Shown: piece by piece, positions 1-7,016 of the stretch
Layout of the letters: every line of letters starts with the position of its first letter
Numbering within the stretch: the stretch's first letter is position 1
Assembly: GCA_035279665.1 (NCBI GenBank)
Contig: DATEHI010000099.1
Coordinates: 1 to 23,589, forward strand
DNA: 23,589 bases
Direction: 5' to 3'
Origin: CF-13 sp035279665
GTDB lineage: Bacteria; Chloroflexota; Dormibacteria; CF-121
Notes under the pieces: generated by a model
What the model was told of the DNA's origin: nothing
The model's input: only the letters and a program-made list of their open reading frames with translations
The model's database searches: none
Position numbers and translations under genes: made by a program

Positions 1-677
1 TGACGATCAACATGGGCTTCAAGCAGCCCGATCAGATCGAGCTCACCCTTTACCACCTGCTCCTCGATCCTCAGGTCACCCTGGGCCACGTGGTCAAGCA
101 CAGCAACCTCGGCGTGGACTTCATCCCGTCGAACATCGAGCTCTCCGGCGCGGAGATCCAGCTCGTCTCGGAGATGGGCCGCGAGACGTTCCTCAAGGAG
201 AAGCTGGCACCCGGCCAGGACGAGTACGACTTCATGGTGATCGACTGCCCGCCCTCGCTCGGGCTCCTCTGCGTCAACGCGCTGGTGGCCTCGAACGAGG
301 TCATCATCCCGCTGCAGTGCGAGTACTTCGGGATGAAGGGCATGCAACTACTGCACAACACGATCGAGCGGGTACGGGCCAAGCTCAACCCGCAGCTTCG
401 CATCAGTGGCATCCTGGCCACCATTCACAAATCGAGGACGCTGCACTCGCAAGAGGTACTGGAACTCGTCCGCGAGCGGTATGGGGACGTGGTGTTCGAC
501 GTCGTTATCAAGGACAGCATCCGGTTTGCGGAGACGCCGCTGGCCGGCATGTCGATCCTCCAGTACGCCGGCAGCTCCGAAGGTGCGAATGCGTACCGCA
601 CTCTCGCCAAGGCGGTCATCAAGCGCGCACCGGCCGCCCCAGTCGAGACGAAACAGCCCGTTGCGTCTCGTGTTTAA
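1..677 (+). CDS. parA: ParA/Soj-family chromosome partitioning ATPase, 5' truncated by the window edge
   Basis: This is the C-terminal part of a ParA/Soj ATPase, which positions chromosome origins or plasmids by ATP-dependent DNA binding together with ParB. The reading frame is open from base 3, so the start codon and the deviant Walker A motif lie upstream of the window; the first ATG at 12 is an internal methionine. About 225 residues are visible. They include the Walker B-type segment VIDCPPSLG, the following hydrophobic stretch CVNALVASNEVIIPLQCEYF and the switch region after it (EYFGMKGM), and a late FAETPLAGMSI segment, all typical of the family. The gene ends at TAA 675-677, and the next small gene starts just before this stop. 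Family assignment is firm. Chromosomal rather than plasmid origin is inferred from the housekeeping neighbours; no parB or parS-like site is visible here. Confidence 0.93.
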   Translation, partial: TINMGFKQPDQIELTLYHLLLDPQVTLGHVVKHSNLGVDFIPSNIELSGAEIQLVSEMGRETFLKEKLAPGQDEYDFMVIDCPPSLGLLCVNALVASNEVIIPLQCEYFGMKGMQLLHNTIERVRAKLNPQLRISGILATIHKSRTLHSQEVLELVRERYGDVVFDVVIKDSIRFAETPLAGMSILQYAGSSEGANAYRTLAKAVIKRAPAAPVETKQPVASRV

Positions 678-984
678 GCGGGTCTCGCTGAGCGGTTCAG
701 CCGAGCTCTTCAGGGAGACCTCGAGTACTCCGGAGGTTCTCGCCGAAACCGATCCGGAGCCGGTACAGGCGCCGATTCACCATCTCCCGATCCATCGCGA
801 GATCCGCCCGGAGCCCCTCTCCTACTTCGAGTACCAGCTGACCGAGGCGCAAGTGCAAGCCCTGGTCGACGCCGTGCAGAAGATCAAGTATCCACACAAC
901 CTGAAGACCACGGCGAAGCTCAGCATGGAAGAGTTCGAGCGCCTCGAGGCGCTGCGGCAACTCCTACTCGACGGCCTGCGGTAG
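670..984 (+). CDS. small protein of unknown function coupled to parA
   Basis: I do not recognise this 104-residue protein. I chose the GTG at 670, which overlaps the end of parA by 8 bp; a TTG at 661 is also possible, and neither has a good ribosome binding site. The N-terminus is basic (FKRVSLSG), followed by a proline- and acid-rich linker to about residue 45. A compact, probably helical C-terminal part follows (YFEYQLTEAQVQALVDAVQ... MEEFERLEALRQLLLDGL). The overlap suggests co-translation with parA and possibly a role in the same partition process, but that is only context. The last 21 bp overlap the 3' end of the convergent ABC transporter gene. Confidence 0.55.
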   Translation: MFKRVSLSGSAELFRETSSTPEVLAETDPEPVQAPIHHLPIHREIRPEPLSYFEYQLTEAQVQALVDAVQKIKYPHNLKTTAKLSMEEFERLEALRQLLLDGLR

Positions 985-2748
985 CCTCTCTTCCTCCGCG
1001 CGCTGGGAGGTCGCCACGTCCCAACGACGGGCCACCTGCTGCGCTCGGTAGAGGGTCGCGTAAAGGCCAGGCGCATCGACCAGGTCATCGTGACGGCCTC
1101 GCTGCACCACCCGGCCTTTGTCGAGGACGATGATCTCGCCCGCCTGCCGGATCGTGGACAGCCGATGGGCGATGACGAGCACGGTCCGCTCCGCGACGAG
1201 GCGAGCCAACGCCGCCTGGATCAGGTGTTCGGCCTCCGGGTCCACGGATGACGTCGCCTCATCCAGGATCAGGATCGGCGCGTCGTGGAGCAGCGCTCGC
1301 GCGATCGAGATTCGCTGCTTCTGCCCACCGGAGAGCCTCACGCCGCGTTCTCCAATGACGGTGTCGTAACCGTTCGGCAGCTCCTCTACGAATTCGTGGG
1401 CGTAGGCCGCGTGCGCGGCCGCCTCCACCTGCGCGTCGCGCGCATCGGGGTTGCCGACCTTGATGTTGGCTTTCACCGTGTCGTTGAAGAGAAAGACATC
1501 CTGCAAGACCAGGCTGATCGAGCGATGCACGTACTCCAGTGGCAATTCGCGGAGGTCAATGCCGCCGAGGCGGACGGCGCCCTGCTGCGGGTCCCAGAAG
1601 CGGGCAATGAGGTTCGCCACCGTCGTCTTGCCGGCACCGCTTGGCCCAACGAGCGCGAGCACCGACCCTTCCTTCAGATCGATCGACACGTCGTGTAGCA
1701 CCGGCCGGCCAGTTTCATAGGCGAAGCTCACGTGATCGAGCGCGATGTCGTAGCGCGGGTCCTTGGGAACCCGCGCAGCCGGCGACTCCTGGACCTCGAT
1801 CGGCGCATTCAGAATCTCGAAGATCCGATCGGTGGCGGCTTCCGCGTTGCGCAGGCCCTCGAGCTGCCGGTTGAGCTCGGTAACGGGCCGGTAGAGCTGG
1901 GTCGTCAGGAAGACAAAAAGCACCAGGTCCGGGATGCCCAGCTGACCGGCGTTGGCCATCAGGCCGCCGACGAGCAGGACCAGCGCGACCGGGATGGCGG
2001 CCATCCACTCGACGCCCGAGAAATACCAGGTGTGGATCAGGTTGGCTCGTGTCGCCGCCTCCTTCAGCTCGTCGCTTCGCTCGTCGATCGTGCGGCGCGC
2101 GTGGCCGAGCGCCCCAAAGGCCTTCAGCACGCCAACGCCCTGGATGTAATCGATGATGATCCCGTTCAGCCGTCCGAGCTCGTCGCGGTAGCGCATGAAG
2201 GCCTGGTAGGCCGAGCGTCGAAACACGACGAGGATGAGCAGGATCACCGCCAGCGGAGCGAGCGCCACGAGCGCCAGCTTCCAGTTGAAGAGCAGCATCA
2301 GGATCCCGAGCAGGAACGGGACCGTGGCGGCACTGATCAGCTGGATGCCGGCATGCGCGGTGAAGAATTCGATCGTCTCGACGTCGCCGATCACCTTGGC
2401 GGCGATGGTGCCCGATTGTTGACGGGTGTGAAAGCCCATCGAAAGCCGCTGCAGCCGCTCGTAGATTCGCATCCGCAGGTCGTGAAGGACTTTGAAGGCG
2501 GCGATATGACCGAAGCCGCCCTCAAGATAACGGGCCACGGCCATCAGCGCCGTGGCGCCCACCATGGCGAGCCCCAGCAGGACGAGGGTGCCGGCCGGCG
2601 ACGGGCGCGATAGCACCGTCAGCATCTGCCGGATGATCAATGCGGGCAGCACGCTCAGGGCCGTGTACACGACCGAGCCAACGACGGCGATCGACAGCAA
2701 CCCGCGATGGCCGCGCGTGATCGCCAGCATGCGGGAGAGAAAGATCAT
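964..2748 (-). CDS. ABC transporter, fused permease and ATPase (exporter type)
   Basis: A 594-residue half-transporter of the MsbA/multidrug exporter type. The N-terminal transmembrane domain (about residues 15-290) carries some six hydrophobic segments, and the nucleotide-binding domain follows. Visible motifs are Walker A GPSGAGKTT at 368-376, the Q-loop region VLQDVFLF near 414-421, signature LSGGQKQR at 472-479, Walker B ILILDEATS at 492-500 and the H-loop IAHRLST near 525. Such proteins work as dimers in the inner membrane; with no partner gene here, a homodimer is likely. The gene starts 12 bp after cpfC, so it is the last gene of the haem operon. Export of a porphyrin or haem intermediate is a guess from position; the sequence does not show the substrate. 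The 3' end overlaps the opposing small gene by 21 bp. Confidence 0.92.
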   Translation of the reverse strand: MIFLSRMLAITRGHRGLLSIAVVGSVVYTALSVLPALIIRQMLTVLSRPSPAGTLVLLGLAMVGATALMAVARYLEGGFGHIAAFKVLHDLRMRIYERLQRLSMGFHTRQQSGTIAAKVIGDVETIEFFTAHAGIQLISAATVPFLLGILMLLFNWKLALVALAPLAVILLILVVFRRSAYQAFMRYRDELGRLNGIIIDYIQGVGVLKAFGALGHARRTIDERSDELKEAATRANLIHTWYFSGVEWMAAIPVALVLLVGGLMANAGQLGIPDLVLFVFLTTQLYRPVTELNRQLEGLRNAEAATDRIFEILNAPIEVQESPAARVPKDPRYDIALDHVSFAYETGRPVLHDVSIDLKEGSVLALVGPSGAGKTTVANLIARFWDPQQGAVRLGGIDLRELPLEYVHRSISLVLQDVFLFNDTVKANIKVGNPDARDAQVEAAAHAAYAHEFVEELPNGYDTVIGERGVRLSGGQKQRISIARALLHDAPILILDEATSSVDPEAEHLIQAALARLVAERTVLVIAHRLSTIRQAGEIIVLDKGRVVQRGRHDDLVDAPGLYATLYRAQQVARRWDVATSQRAEEERLPQAVE

Positions 2749-2760
2749 GAGCAGGTCATT

Positions 2761-3750
2761 TTAGTAGGGGCCCCGCTCCGGCGTGAAAGAGCGGGGAGAT
2801 AGTTCGCTAAGGGCAGAGTGAAGGCTCCGCTGCGCGACCAATGCATGAAGCGCCTGCGCGAGCCGGGGGTCGGCGTTGAGCATTGGCGTGCGCCGCAATT
2901 CGATCCCGAGCGCATCCGCTCGCTCCTTAGCCTCGATGTCGATGTCGTAAAAGATCTCGAGATGGTCGGCGATGAAGCCGACCGATGCAACCAGAACGGC
3001 CCGATGGCCCTGGGCCGCCAGCTCCTCGACCGTCTCGACCAGGTCCGGGCCGAGCCATGGCTCCCCGGTGTGACTCTGACTCTGGTACGAGAAGCGCCAC
3101 TGTTCGATGCCGGCCCGCTCGGCGACCAGCTCCGAGGTACGCAGCAGCTGTTCCTGGTACGGATCCCCTTCATTGAGGATGCGCGCGGGCAGGCTGTGCG
3201 CCGTGAAGACCGCCACCGCCTCCTCGGGATTGCGGAACTGCGCGCGGACCATCCGGACGTTCTCCGCCACGGCCTGGATGTATCCGTCCAGCTCGTGCCA
3301 GCTCTCGACGAAGTCCAGCGTGACCGGTGACGAGCCGTCGCGGGCGGCGAGGGCGGCCTCGACCTGGCGCCGGTAACCACCCGTGCTGATCGTCGAGAAG
3401 TGCGGGGCCAGTACGACGGCGATCACCCGATCCGCGCCGCTATCGACGATCTCGTCGATCGCCGTCGCGATTCGCGGTGTCCAGTGCTTCATACCCAGAT
3501 GCACCGTATAGATCGCGTCGTCCGGCGGGTCCAGGTTCAAGCGCCGTTCCAGCTGCCGGCCGAGGTCCATCGAGACGGCCAGGAGCGGGGTGGGGATGCC
3601 AACCCGCGCATAGCGCGACGTCAGTTCTTCGACGGCCTCCCGGGACGGCGTTCGACCGCCCCGGATATCGGTGAAGTAGGGCTCCACCTCCTCGAGCCGG
3701 TTCGGACTGCCGTACGCCATCAGCAGGATGGCGGTGTGCCTAGGCGGCAT
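2761..3750 (-). CDS. cpfC: coproporphyrin III ferrochelatase
   Basis: A 329-residue ferrochelatase (HemH/CpfC) that inserts ferrous iron into coproporphyrin III in the coproporphyrin-dependent haem pathway. The catalytic histidine is in FTAHSLP (H185) and the conserved glutamate in GFIADHLEIFYD (E265), the same places and nearly the same numbers as in the Bacillus enzyme. The QSQSHTGEPWLGPD segment lies at about 223-236. The ATG at 3750 overlaps the end of hemE by 11 bp, so the two are probably translationally coupled. The C-terminal tail is odd: residues 318-328 (SPRSFTPERGP) are encoded by a 32-bp palindromic repeat that also occurs outside genes at 14512-14582. The tail therefore looks like a repeat insertion, not part of the enzyme core. 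Confidence 0.95.
   Translation of the reverse strand: MPPRHTAILLMAYGSPNRLEEVEPYFTDIRGGRTPSREAVEELTSRYARVGIPTPLLAVSMDLGRQLERRLNLDPPDDAIYTVHLGMKHWTPRIATAIDEIVDSGADRVIAVVLAPHFSTISTGGYRRQVEAALAARDGSSPVTLDFVESWHELDGYIQAVAENVRMVRAQFRNPEEAVAVFTAHSLPARILNEGDPYQEQLLRTSELVAERAGIEQWRFSYQSQSHTGEPWLGPDLVETVEELAAQGHRAVLVASVGFIADHLEIFYDIDIEAKERADALGIELRRTPMLNADPRLAQALHALVAQRSLHSALSELSPRSFTPERGPY
2768..2799 (-). repeat. 32-bp palindromic repeat, copy inside the cpfC 3' end
   Basis: Read on the minus strand, this differs at two of 32 positions from the two identical copies at 14512-14543 and 14551-14582. It keeps the 7-bp complementary arms CCCCGCT and AGCGGGG. The copy runs in the sense direction of cpfC, supplies its last eleven codons but one, and ends four bases before the stop codon. 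A hairpin could form here in the mRNA between cpfC and the ABC transporter gene. Confidence 0.85.
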
Positions 3751-4810
3751 GGACGAACTCCACCAATCGCTGCAGGTGCTCGACCGGGCTCGCCGGGAGC
3801 ACCCCGTGGCCGAGGTTGAAGATGTGCCCCGGGCGGCCGCCCGCGCCCTCGATCACGCGCCGCGCGCCGTCCTCGATCACGGGCCAGGGCCCGAGCAGCA
3901 ACGCCGGATCCAGGTTTCCCTGGATGCCGCGGTCGTAGCCAACCACCCGCCAGGCCTCGCCCAGGTCGACCCGCCAATCGAGGCCGATGACGTCACCCCC
4001 CGCTTCGCGCAGCAGTGAAAGGATGCCGGCCGTGCCGGTCGCGAAATGGATCGAGGGTGCGCCGGCGCGCCGCAGCCCGCCGAAGATGCCGGTCATGTGC
4101 GGCATCACGTAGCGGCGGTAGTCCGCCGGCGACAGGCAGCCCACCCAGCTGTCGAAGACCTGCACAACCTGGGCGCCGGCCTCGACCTGCGCCAGCAGGT
4201 AGTCGAGCACCAACCCGGAGAGGCGCGTCATCAGCGCATCCCAGAGGGCAGGCTCCGCATACATCATGGTCTTGGTGATGAGGAACTCCCGGGAGGGCTT
4301 ACCCTCGATGAGGTAGCCGGCCAGCGTAAAGGGGGCTCCCGAGAAGCCGATCACGGCGACCGAGGGCTCGAGTTCGCGGCGCAGGAGCTTGATCGTCTCC
4401 AGCACAAAGGGGACGGCCTCGCCAGCCGGTCGTGCCTGCAACCTATCTATATCGGCCTGCGTGCGGATCGGCTGCTCGACGACCGGACCCACGCCGTCCA
4501 CCAGCTGCAGCTCGACGCCCAGCCCGAAAGCGACGGGGAGCATGATGTCGGCAAAGAGGACCGCGCCGTCGACGCCGAGCCGCCGCACCGGCTGGAGCGT
4601 CACCTCGGCACAGAGCTCGGGGTTCTGGCAAATGGTGAAAAGGTCGAACGATTCGCGGACCTTCCGGTACTCCGGCAATGATCGTCCGGCCTGGCGCATG
4701 AACCACACCGGCCGCCGATCGACGATCTCGCGGCGCGCGGCTCGGACCAGGGCGGGCACCAAGTGCTCGGCCGCCGGCCGGCCGAGTTCGCTGGCCTCGA
4801 TCGTCCTCAT
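3740..4810 (-). CDS. hemE: uroporphyrinogen decarboxylase
   Basis: A 356-residue HemE, which removes the four acetate carboxyls of uroporphyrinogen III to give coproporphyrinogen III in the cytoplasm. The signature RPVWFMRQAGRSLPEYR is at about 33-49. The essential aspartate lies in LFADIM (D88), and the GFSGAPFTLAGYLIEG segment follows at about 145-160. The length is normal for the family. The frame is open well upstream, but the ATG at 4810 is the right start: it gives a normal N-terminus and overlaps the hemQ stop as ATGA. The gene sits between hemQ and cpfC, which places it in the late haem operon. Confidence 0.96.
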   Translation of the reverse strand: MRTIEASELGRPAAEHLVPALVRAARREIVDRRPVWFMRQAGRSLPEYRKVRESFDLFTICQNPELCAEVTLQPVRRLGVDGAVLFADIMLPVAFGLGVELQLVDGVGPVVEQPIRTQADIDRLQARPAGEAVPFVLETIKLLRRELEPSVAVIGFSGAPFTLAGYLIEGKPSREFLITKTMMYAEPALWDALMTRLSGLVLDYLLAQVEAGAQVVQVFDSWVGCLSPADYRRYVMPHMTGIFGGLRRAGAPSIHFATGTAGILSLLREAGGDVIGLDWRVDLGEAWRVVGYDRGIQGNLDPALLLGPWPVIEDGARRVIEGAGGRPGHIFNLGHGVLPASPVEHLQRLVEFVHAA

Positions 4811-5565
4811 CTGCCCGCGATCAGGCTGACCTGTCGCTGAAGGTCGTCGGCATCCGCCGGCTCCGCCGTGCTCAGCCCGAGCGCGAGCTGCAGGGCATCG
4901 GCGGGCGGCATGAGCACGCAGGTGAAGATCGGCGTCTCTCGCTCGGTGTAGCGGCTGGCCTGCGACTCGCGCAGCTCCATGACCAGGTCGAGGAAGGCGG
5001 AGGGCTCGTCGCATTCGAAGGCGACCACGAATTCCTGGTCGTCGAGGCCGAACGAGTAGGCGGTATTGATCTTGACCTGCGGGTAGCGATGCCCGATCGC
5101 GAAGTGCTCGACCATCATCGCCTTGCGCCGCTCGTAGGGCAGGCGGTACCAGATGCGCTTCTTCACCATGGGGTAGACGAAGAGGTAGCGTCCGCCGGCC
5201 GGCTTCAGGCGGGTCCGGCGCCCTTCCTGGTCGGGGTGTTTGTGGCGCCCCAGATAGGGCGACGGCCGCATCATCGCCAGGAACGAATGCGCGACCCGCA
5301 AGTAGGGCCCCAATCGAGTGGCGCGCCATTGCGACTCCGCCCGCTGGATGGCGTCGACGGTGTCGGCCGCCTGCCAGATCAGGAGATCGCAGTCGCCGCG
5401 GAGCCCGACCGTTGAGTAGGTGAGCAGGGCCTCCGCCGTCGGACCGGCCTCCAGCAATTCGGTGAACTCATGAACCGCGGCCTCCCGCTCCTCGATGGGC
5501 CAGATGAGGACCGGCGCCTCGACTTTGAGGAAGGTGTACTTGACCGCCTGGCGAGCTTCTGCCAT
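4807..5565 (-). CDS. hemQ: HemQ/ChdC coproheme decarboxylase (chlorite dismutase family)
   Basis: A 252-residue chlorite-dismutase-fold protein of the HemQ (ChdC) branch, which oxidatively decarboxylates iron-coproporphyrin III to haem b, the last step of the coproporphyrin-dependent route. The C-terminal half has the diagnostic run YPMVKKRIWY, followed by EHFAIGHRY and SFGLDDQEFVVAFE. Y131 of YPM matches the catalytic tyrosine, and H154 of EHFAIGHRY matches the proximal haem ligand. There is no distal arginine of true chlorite dismutases that I can point to, and the operon context argues for haem synthesis. It is the first gene of the operon; its ATG is 32 bp from the divergent start of the metallo-beta-lactamase-fold gene. 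A gene for the intervening coproporphyrinogen oxidase (CgoX) is not in the window. Confidence 0.94.
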   Translation of the reverse strand: MAEARQAVKYTFLKVEAPVLIWPIEEREAAVHEFTELLEAGPTAEALLTYSTVGLRGDCDLLIWQAADTVDAIQRAESQWRATRLGPYLRVAHSFLAMMRPSPYLGRHKHPDQEGRRTRLKPAGGRYLFVYPMVKKRIWYRLPYERRKAMMVEHFAIGHRYPQVKINTAYSFGLDDQEFVVAFECDEPSAFLDLVMELRESQASRYTERETPIFTCVLMPPADALQLALGLSTAEPADADDLQRQVSLIAGR

Positions 5566-5573
5566 CCGGTACT

Positions 5574-5579
5574 AGGGTA
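5574..5579 (-). promoter_or_regulatory. possible leaderless -10 element for the haem operon
   Basis: On the minus strand the hexamer TACCCT ends 8 nt before the hemQ ATG and fits the TAnnnT pattern of a -10 box. No Shine-Dalgarno-like sequence stands before the ATG, so transcription would start at or next to the start codon. No convincing -35 is visible. The site shares 32 bp with the divergent promoter. Confidence 0.4.
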
Positions 5580-5585
5580 TCGCAC

Positions 5586-5591
5586 TAATCT
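5586..5591 (+). promoter_or_regulatory. possible leaderless -10 element for the MBL-fold gene
   Basis: TAATCT ends 6 nt before the GTG start at 5598. There is no ribosome binding site in the gap. The spacing would put the transcription start at the GTG. The assignment rests on this spacing and on the same arrangement at other unit-first genes in the window. Confidence 0.4.
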
Positions 5592-5597
5592 TGAATC

Positions 5598-6179
5598 GTG
5601 GCTCGCCTGTCCATCCAGAAGGTGCACGTCGGCGAGAAGGACACCAATTGCTACGTGGTGGCGTCGGCCGACACAAAGGAAGCGGTCGTCATCGACCCGG
5701 GCGACGATGCCCCCAAGATCATCGGACAGCTCGAGGGCCTTACCGTGCGCTGGATCTGTTGCACCCATGGGCATGCGGGGCATACCAGCGCCAAGGAGCA
5801 CGTGAAAGCCGCGACCAAGGCTGTGACCGCGATGCATCTCGCCGATGCCACCGCCATGCTGAAGTCCGCCGACCGATACCTCGTCGCGGGCGACACGCTG
5901 CCGTTCGGTGATTTTGTGCTCGAAGCGCTCACCACACCCGGCCATACACCGGGTGGGCTGTCATTCAAAGTGGGCAATCACGTCTTTACCGGCGACACGC
6001 TGCTCGCTGGAAAGATCGGCCGCGTCGATCTCCCCGGCTCGAGCCCGCAGCAAATGTTGCTCAGCCTGCACGGCCAACTGCTCACCCTCCCCGACAACAC
6101 CGTCGTCTATCCGGGCCATGGCCCGAACTCCACGATCGGCGCCGAACGGATTGGGAACCCATATCTGAGGATCCGGTAG
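5598..6179 (+). CDS. metallo-beta-lactamase-fold hydrolase with a changed metal-site residue
   Basis: A 193-residue protein of the glyoxalase II-like branch of the metallo-beta-lactamase superfamily; such enzymes hydrolyse thioesters or related bonds with two metal ions. The first motif reads THGHAGH at residues 56-62. H57, H59 and H62 are present, but glycine 61 stands where the family has the aspartate of THxHxDH, a ligand of the second metal. H116 (TPGHTPGG), D133 (FTGDTLLAG) and H174 (YPGHGP) are intact. It may therefore hold one metal or use another ligand. The GTG start at 5598 is the only reasonable one and lacks a ribosome binding site. It stands alone, divergent from hemQ. The substrate cannot be told. 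Confidence 0.88.
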   Translation: MARLSIQKVHVGEKDTNCYVVASADTKEAVVIDPGDDAPKIIGQLEGLTVRWICCTHGHAGHTSAKEHVKAATKAVTAMHLADATAMLKSADRYLVAGDTLPFGDFVLEALTTPGHTPGGLSFKVGNHVFTGDTLLAGKIGRVDLPGSSPQQMLLSLHGQLLTLPDNTVVYPGHGPNSTIGAERIGNPYLRIR

Positions 6180-6202
6180 CCGATTTGACAGACGTGGCGC
6201 CC

Positions 6203-6226
6203 ATGTGCAACTGTACGGTTGCACAT
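6203..6226. promoter_or_regulatory. palindromic operator over the start of the ArsR-type gene
   Basis: A perfect 9-bp inverted repeat, ATGTGCAAC and GTTGCACAT, separated by 6 bp. Its right arm runs into the ATG at 6225. The hexamer TACGGT (6214-6219) lies in it and could be a -10 box 5 nt before the ATG, and TTGACA is found at 6185-6190, though 23 bp away, which is too far for a standard pair. The position suggests autoregulation by the ArsR-type repressor, whose dimers bind such palindromes. Confidence 0.7.
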
Positions 6227-6533
6227 GAATAACGCGGTGTTCGTCGCACTCGCGGATCCAACGCGCCGGCGGCTGCTCGAGCGCCTGGCAAAGGGCCCGA
6301 CGACCGCGACTGACATTGCCGTCAAATTTCCCGTGACCCGCCAGGCTCTTGTGAAACACCTTGGCGCGCTCGAGACCGCGGGGATGGTCGCCAAGGAGCG
6401 CCACGGACGCGAGGTGCACTACCGGCTGGAGAAAGCGCCACTTGGCGAGGCCAGCGCCTGGCTCACGACGCTCTCGGCACGGTGGGAGCAGCGTCTGCTG
6501 CGGCTCAAGCACTACGTGGAGGAGGAATCATGA
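6225..6533 (+). CDS. ArsR-family winged-helix transcriptional repressor
   Basis: A 102-residue winged helix-turn-helix protein. It starts with the family's typical FVALADPTRRRLLERLAKGP (about residues 6-25). The recognition region VTRQALVKHLGALETAGMV follows, then the wing ERHGREVHYRLE. No cysteine metal site is present, so it is not an arsenic or zinc sensor of the classic kind; it resembles the repressors that are paired with AHSA1/SRPBCC proteins. I chose the ATG at 6225 over a TTG at 6219 because both lie in the palindrome and the ATG gives the normal N-terminus. Its stop overlaps the start of the next gene (ATGA). It probably represses its own four-gene operon. Confidence 0.9.
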   Translation: MNNAVFVALADPTRRRLLERLAKGPTTATDIAVKFPVTRQALVKHLGALETAGMVAKERHGREVHYRLEKAPLGEASAWLTTLSARWEQRLLRLKHYVEEES

Positions 6534-6976
6534 GCGAAGCAGGACCCGAGATCCGTCACAGCGTGTTCATCCGCGCGCCGCGCGAGAAGGTGTGGACCGC
6601 GTTCACCACCCCCAGGGGGCTGGACGGCTGGTGGGGGACACGCGGGAGCGAGATCGACCTCCGACCTGGTGGAAAGCTCACACTCCGTTGGCGCGGGTGG
6701 GGACCCGAGCGAGACATCAACGCCGATCGGGACTGCCCCATCCTCGAGGTGCTCCCCCCCAAGCGCCTCGTCTTTCAGTGGGGCGAAACGGCCAACACCA
6801 TGACGACCGTCGAGTTCGAGCTCGACGAGCGGCCCGGTGGGACGCTACTGCGCCTCCGGGAACATGGTTTCGCGCCCACGGGCAAGGGTCGGAAGGCCTT
6901 CGAAGGGAATTCGCTTGGCTGGGGCGAAGCGGCGACCCTCATCAAGTTCTACGTCGAGCACGGCATTAGTTACTAG
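6530..6976 (+). CDS. SRPBCC (AHSA1-type) ligand-binding protein
   Basis: A 148-residue START/Bet v1-like (SRPBCC) protein with the AHSA1 pattern: RHSVFIRAPREKVWTAFTTP near the N-terminus, then LDGWWG and a C-terminal helix ending in IKFYVEHG. The fold makes a hydrophobic cavity for small ligands; the ligand is unknown. The ATG at 6530 overlaps the repressor stop by 4 bp and has a strong GGAGGAGG ribosome binding site 5 nt upstream. Coupling of an ArsR repressor with an AHSA1 protein is a common bacterial arrangement, and both are probably made from one message. Confidence 0.88.
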   Translation: MSEAGPEIRHSVFIRAPREKVWTAFTTPRGLDGWWGTRGSEIDLRPGGKLTLRWRGWGPERDINADRDCPILEVLPPKRLVFQWGETANTMTTVEFELDERPGGTLLRLREHGFAPTGKGRKAFEGNSLGWGEAATLIKFYVEHGISY

Positions 6977-7016
6977 ACAGCGCCATGACATTAACAAGAA
7001 AGAAAGGAGTCAGGCA

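Noticed and set aside
1732..2613. 293-codon open frame on the plus strand
   Set aside because: Antisense to the membrane domain of the ABC transporter; Arg/Asp/Gln/His-rich low-complexity composition.
6185..6190. TTGACA as -35 box of the ArsR-type gene
   Set aside because: The only fitting -10 hexamer is 23 bp away, beyond the usual 16-18 bp, so it is mentioned but not called.
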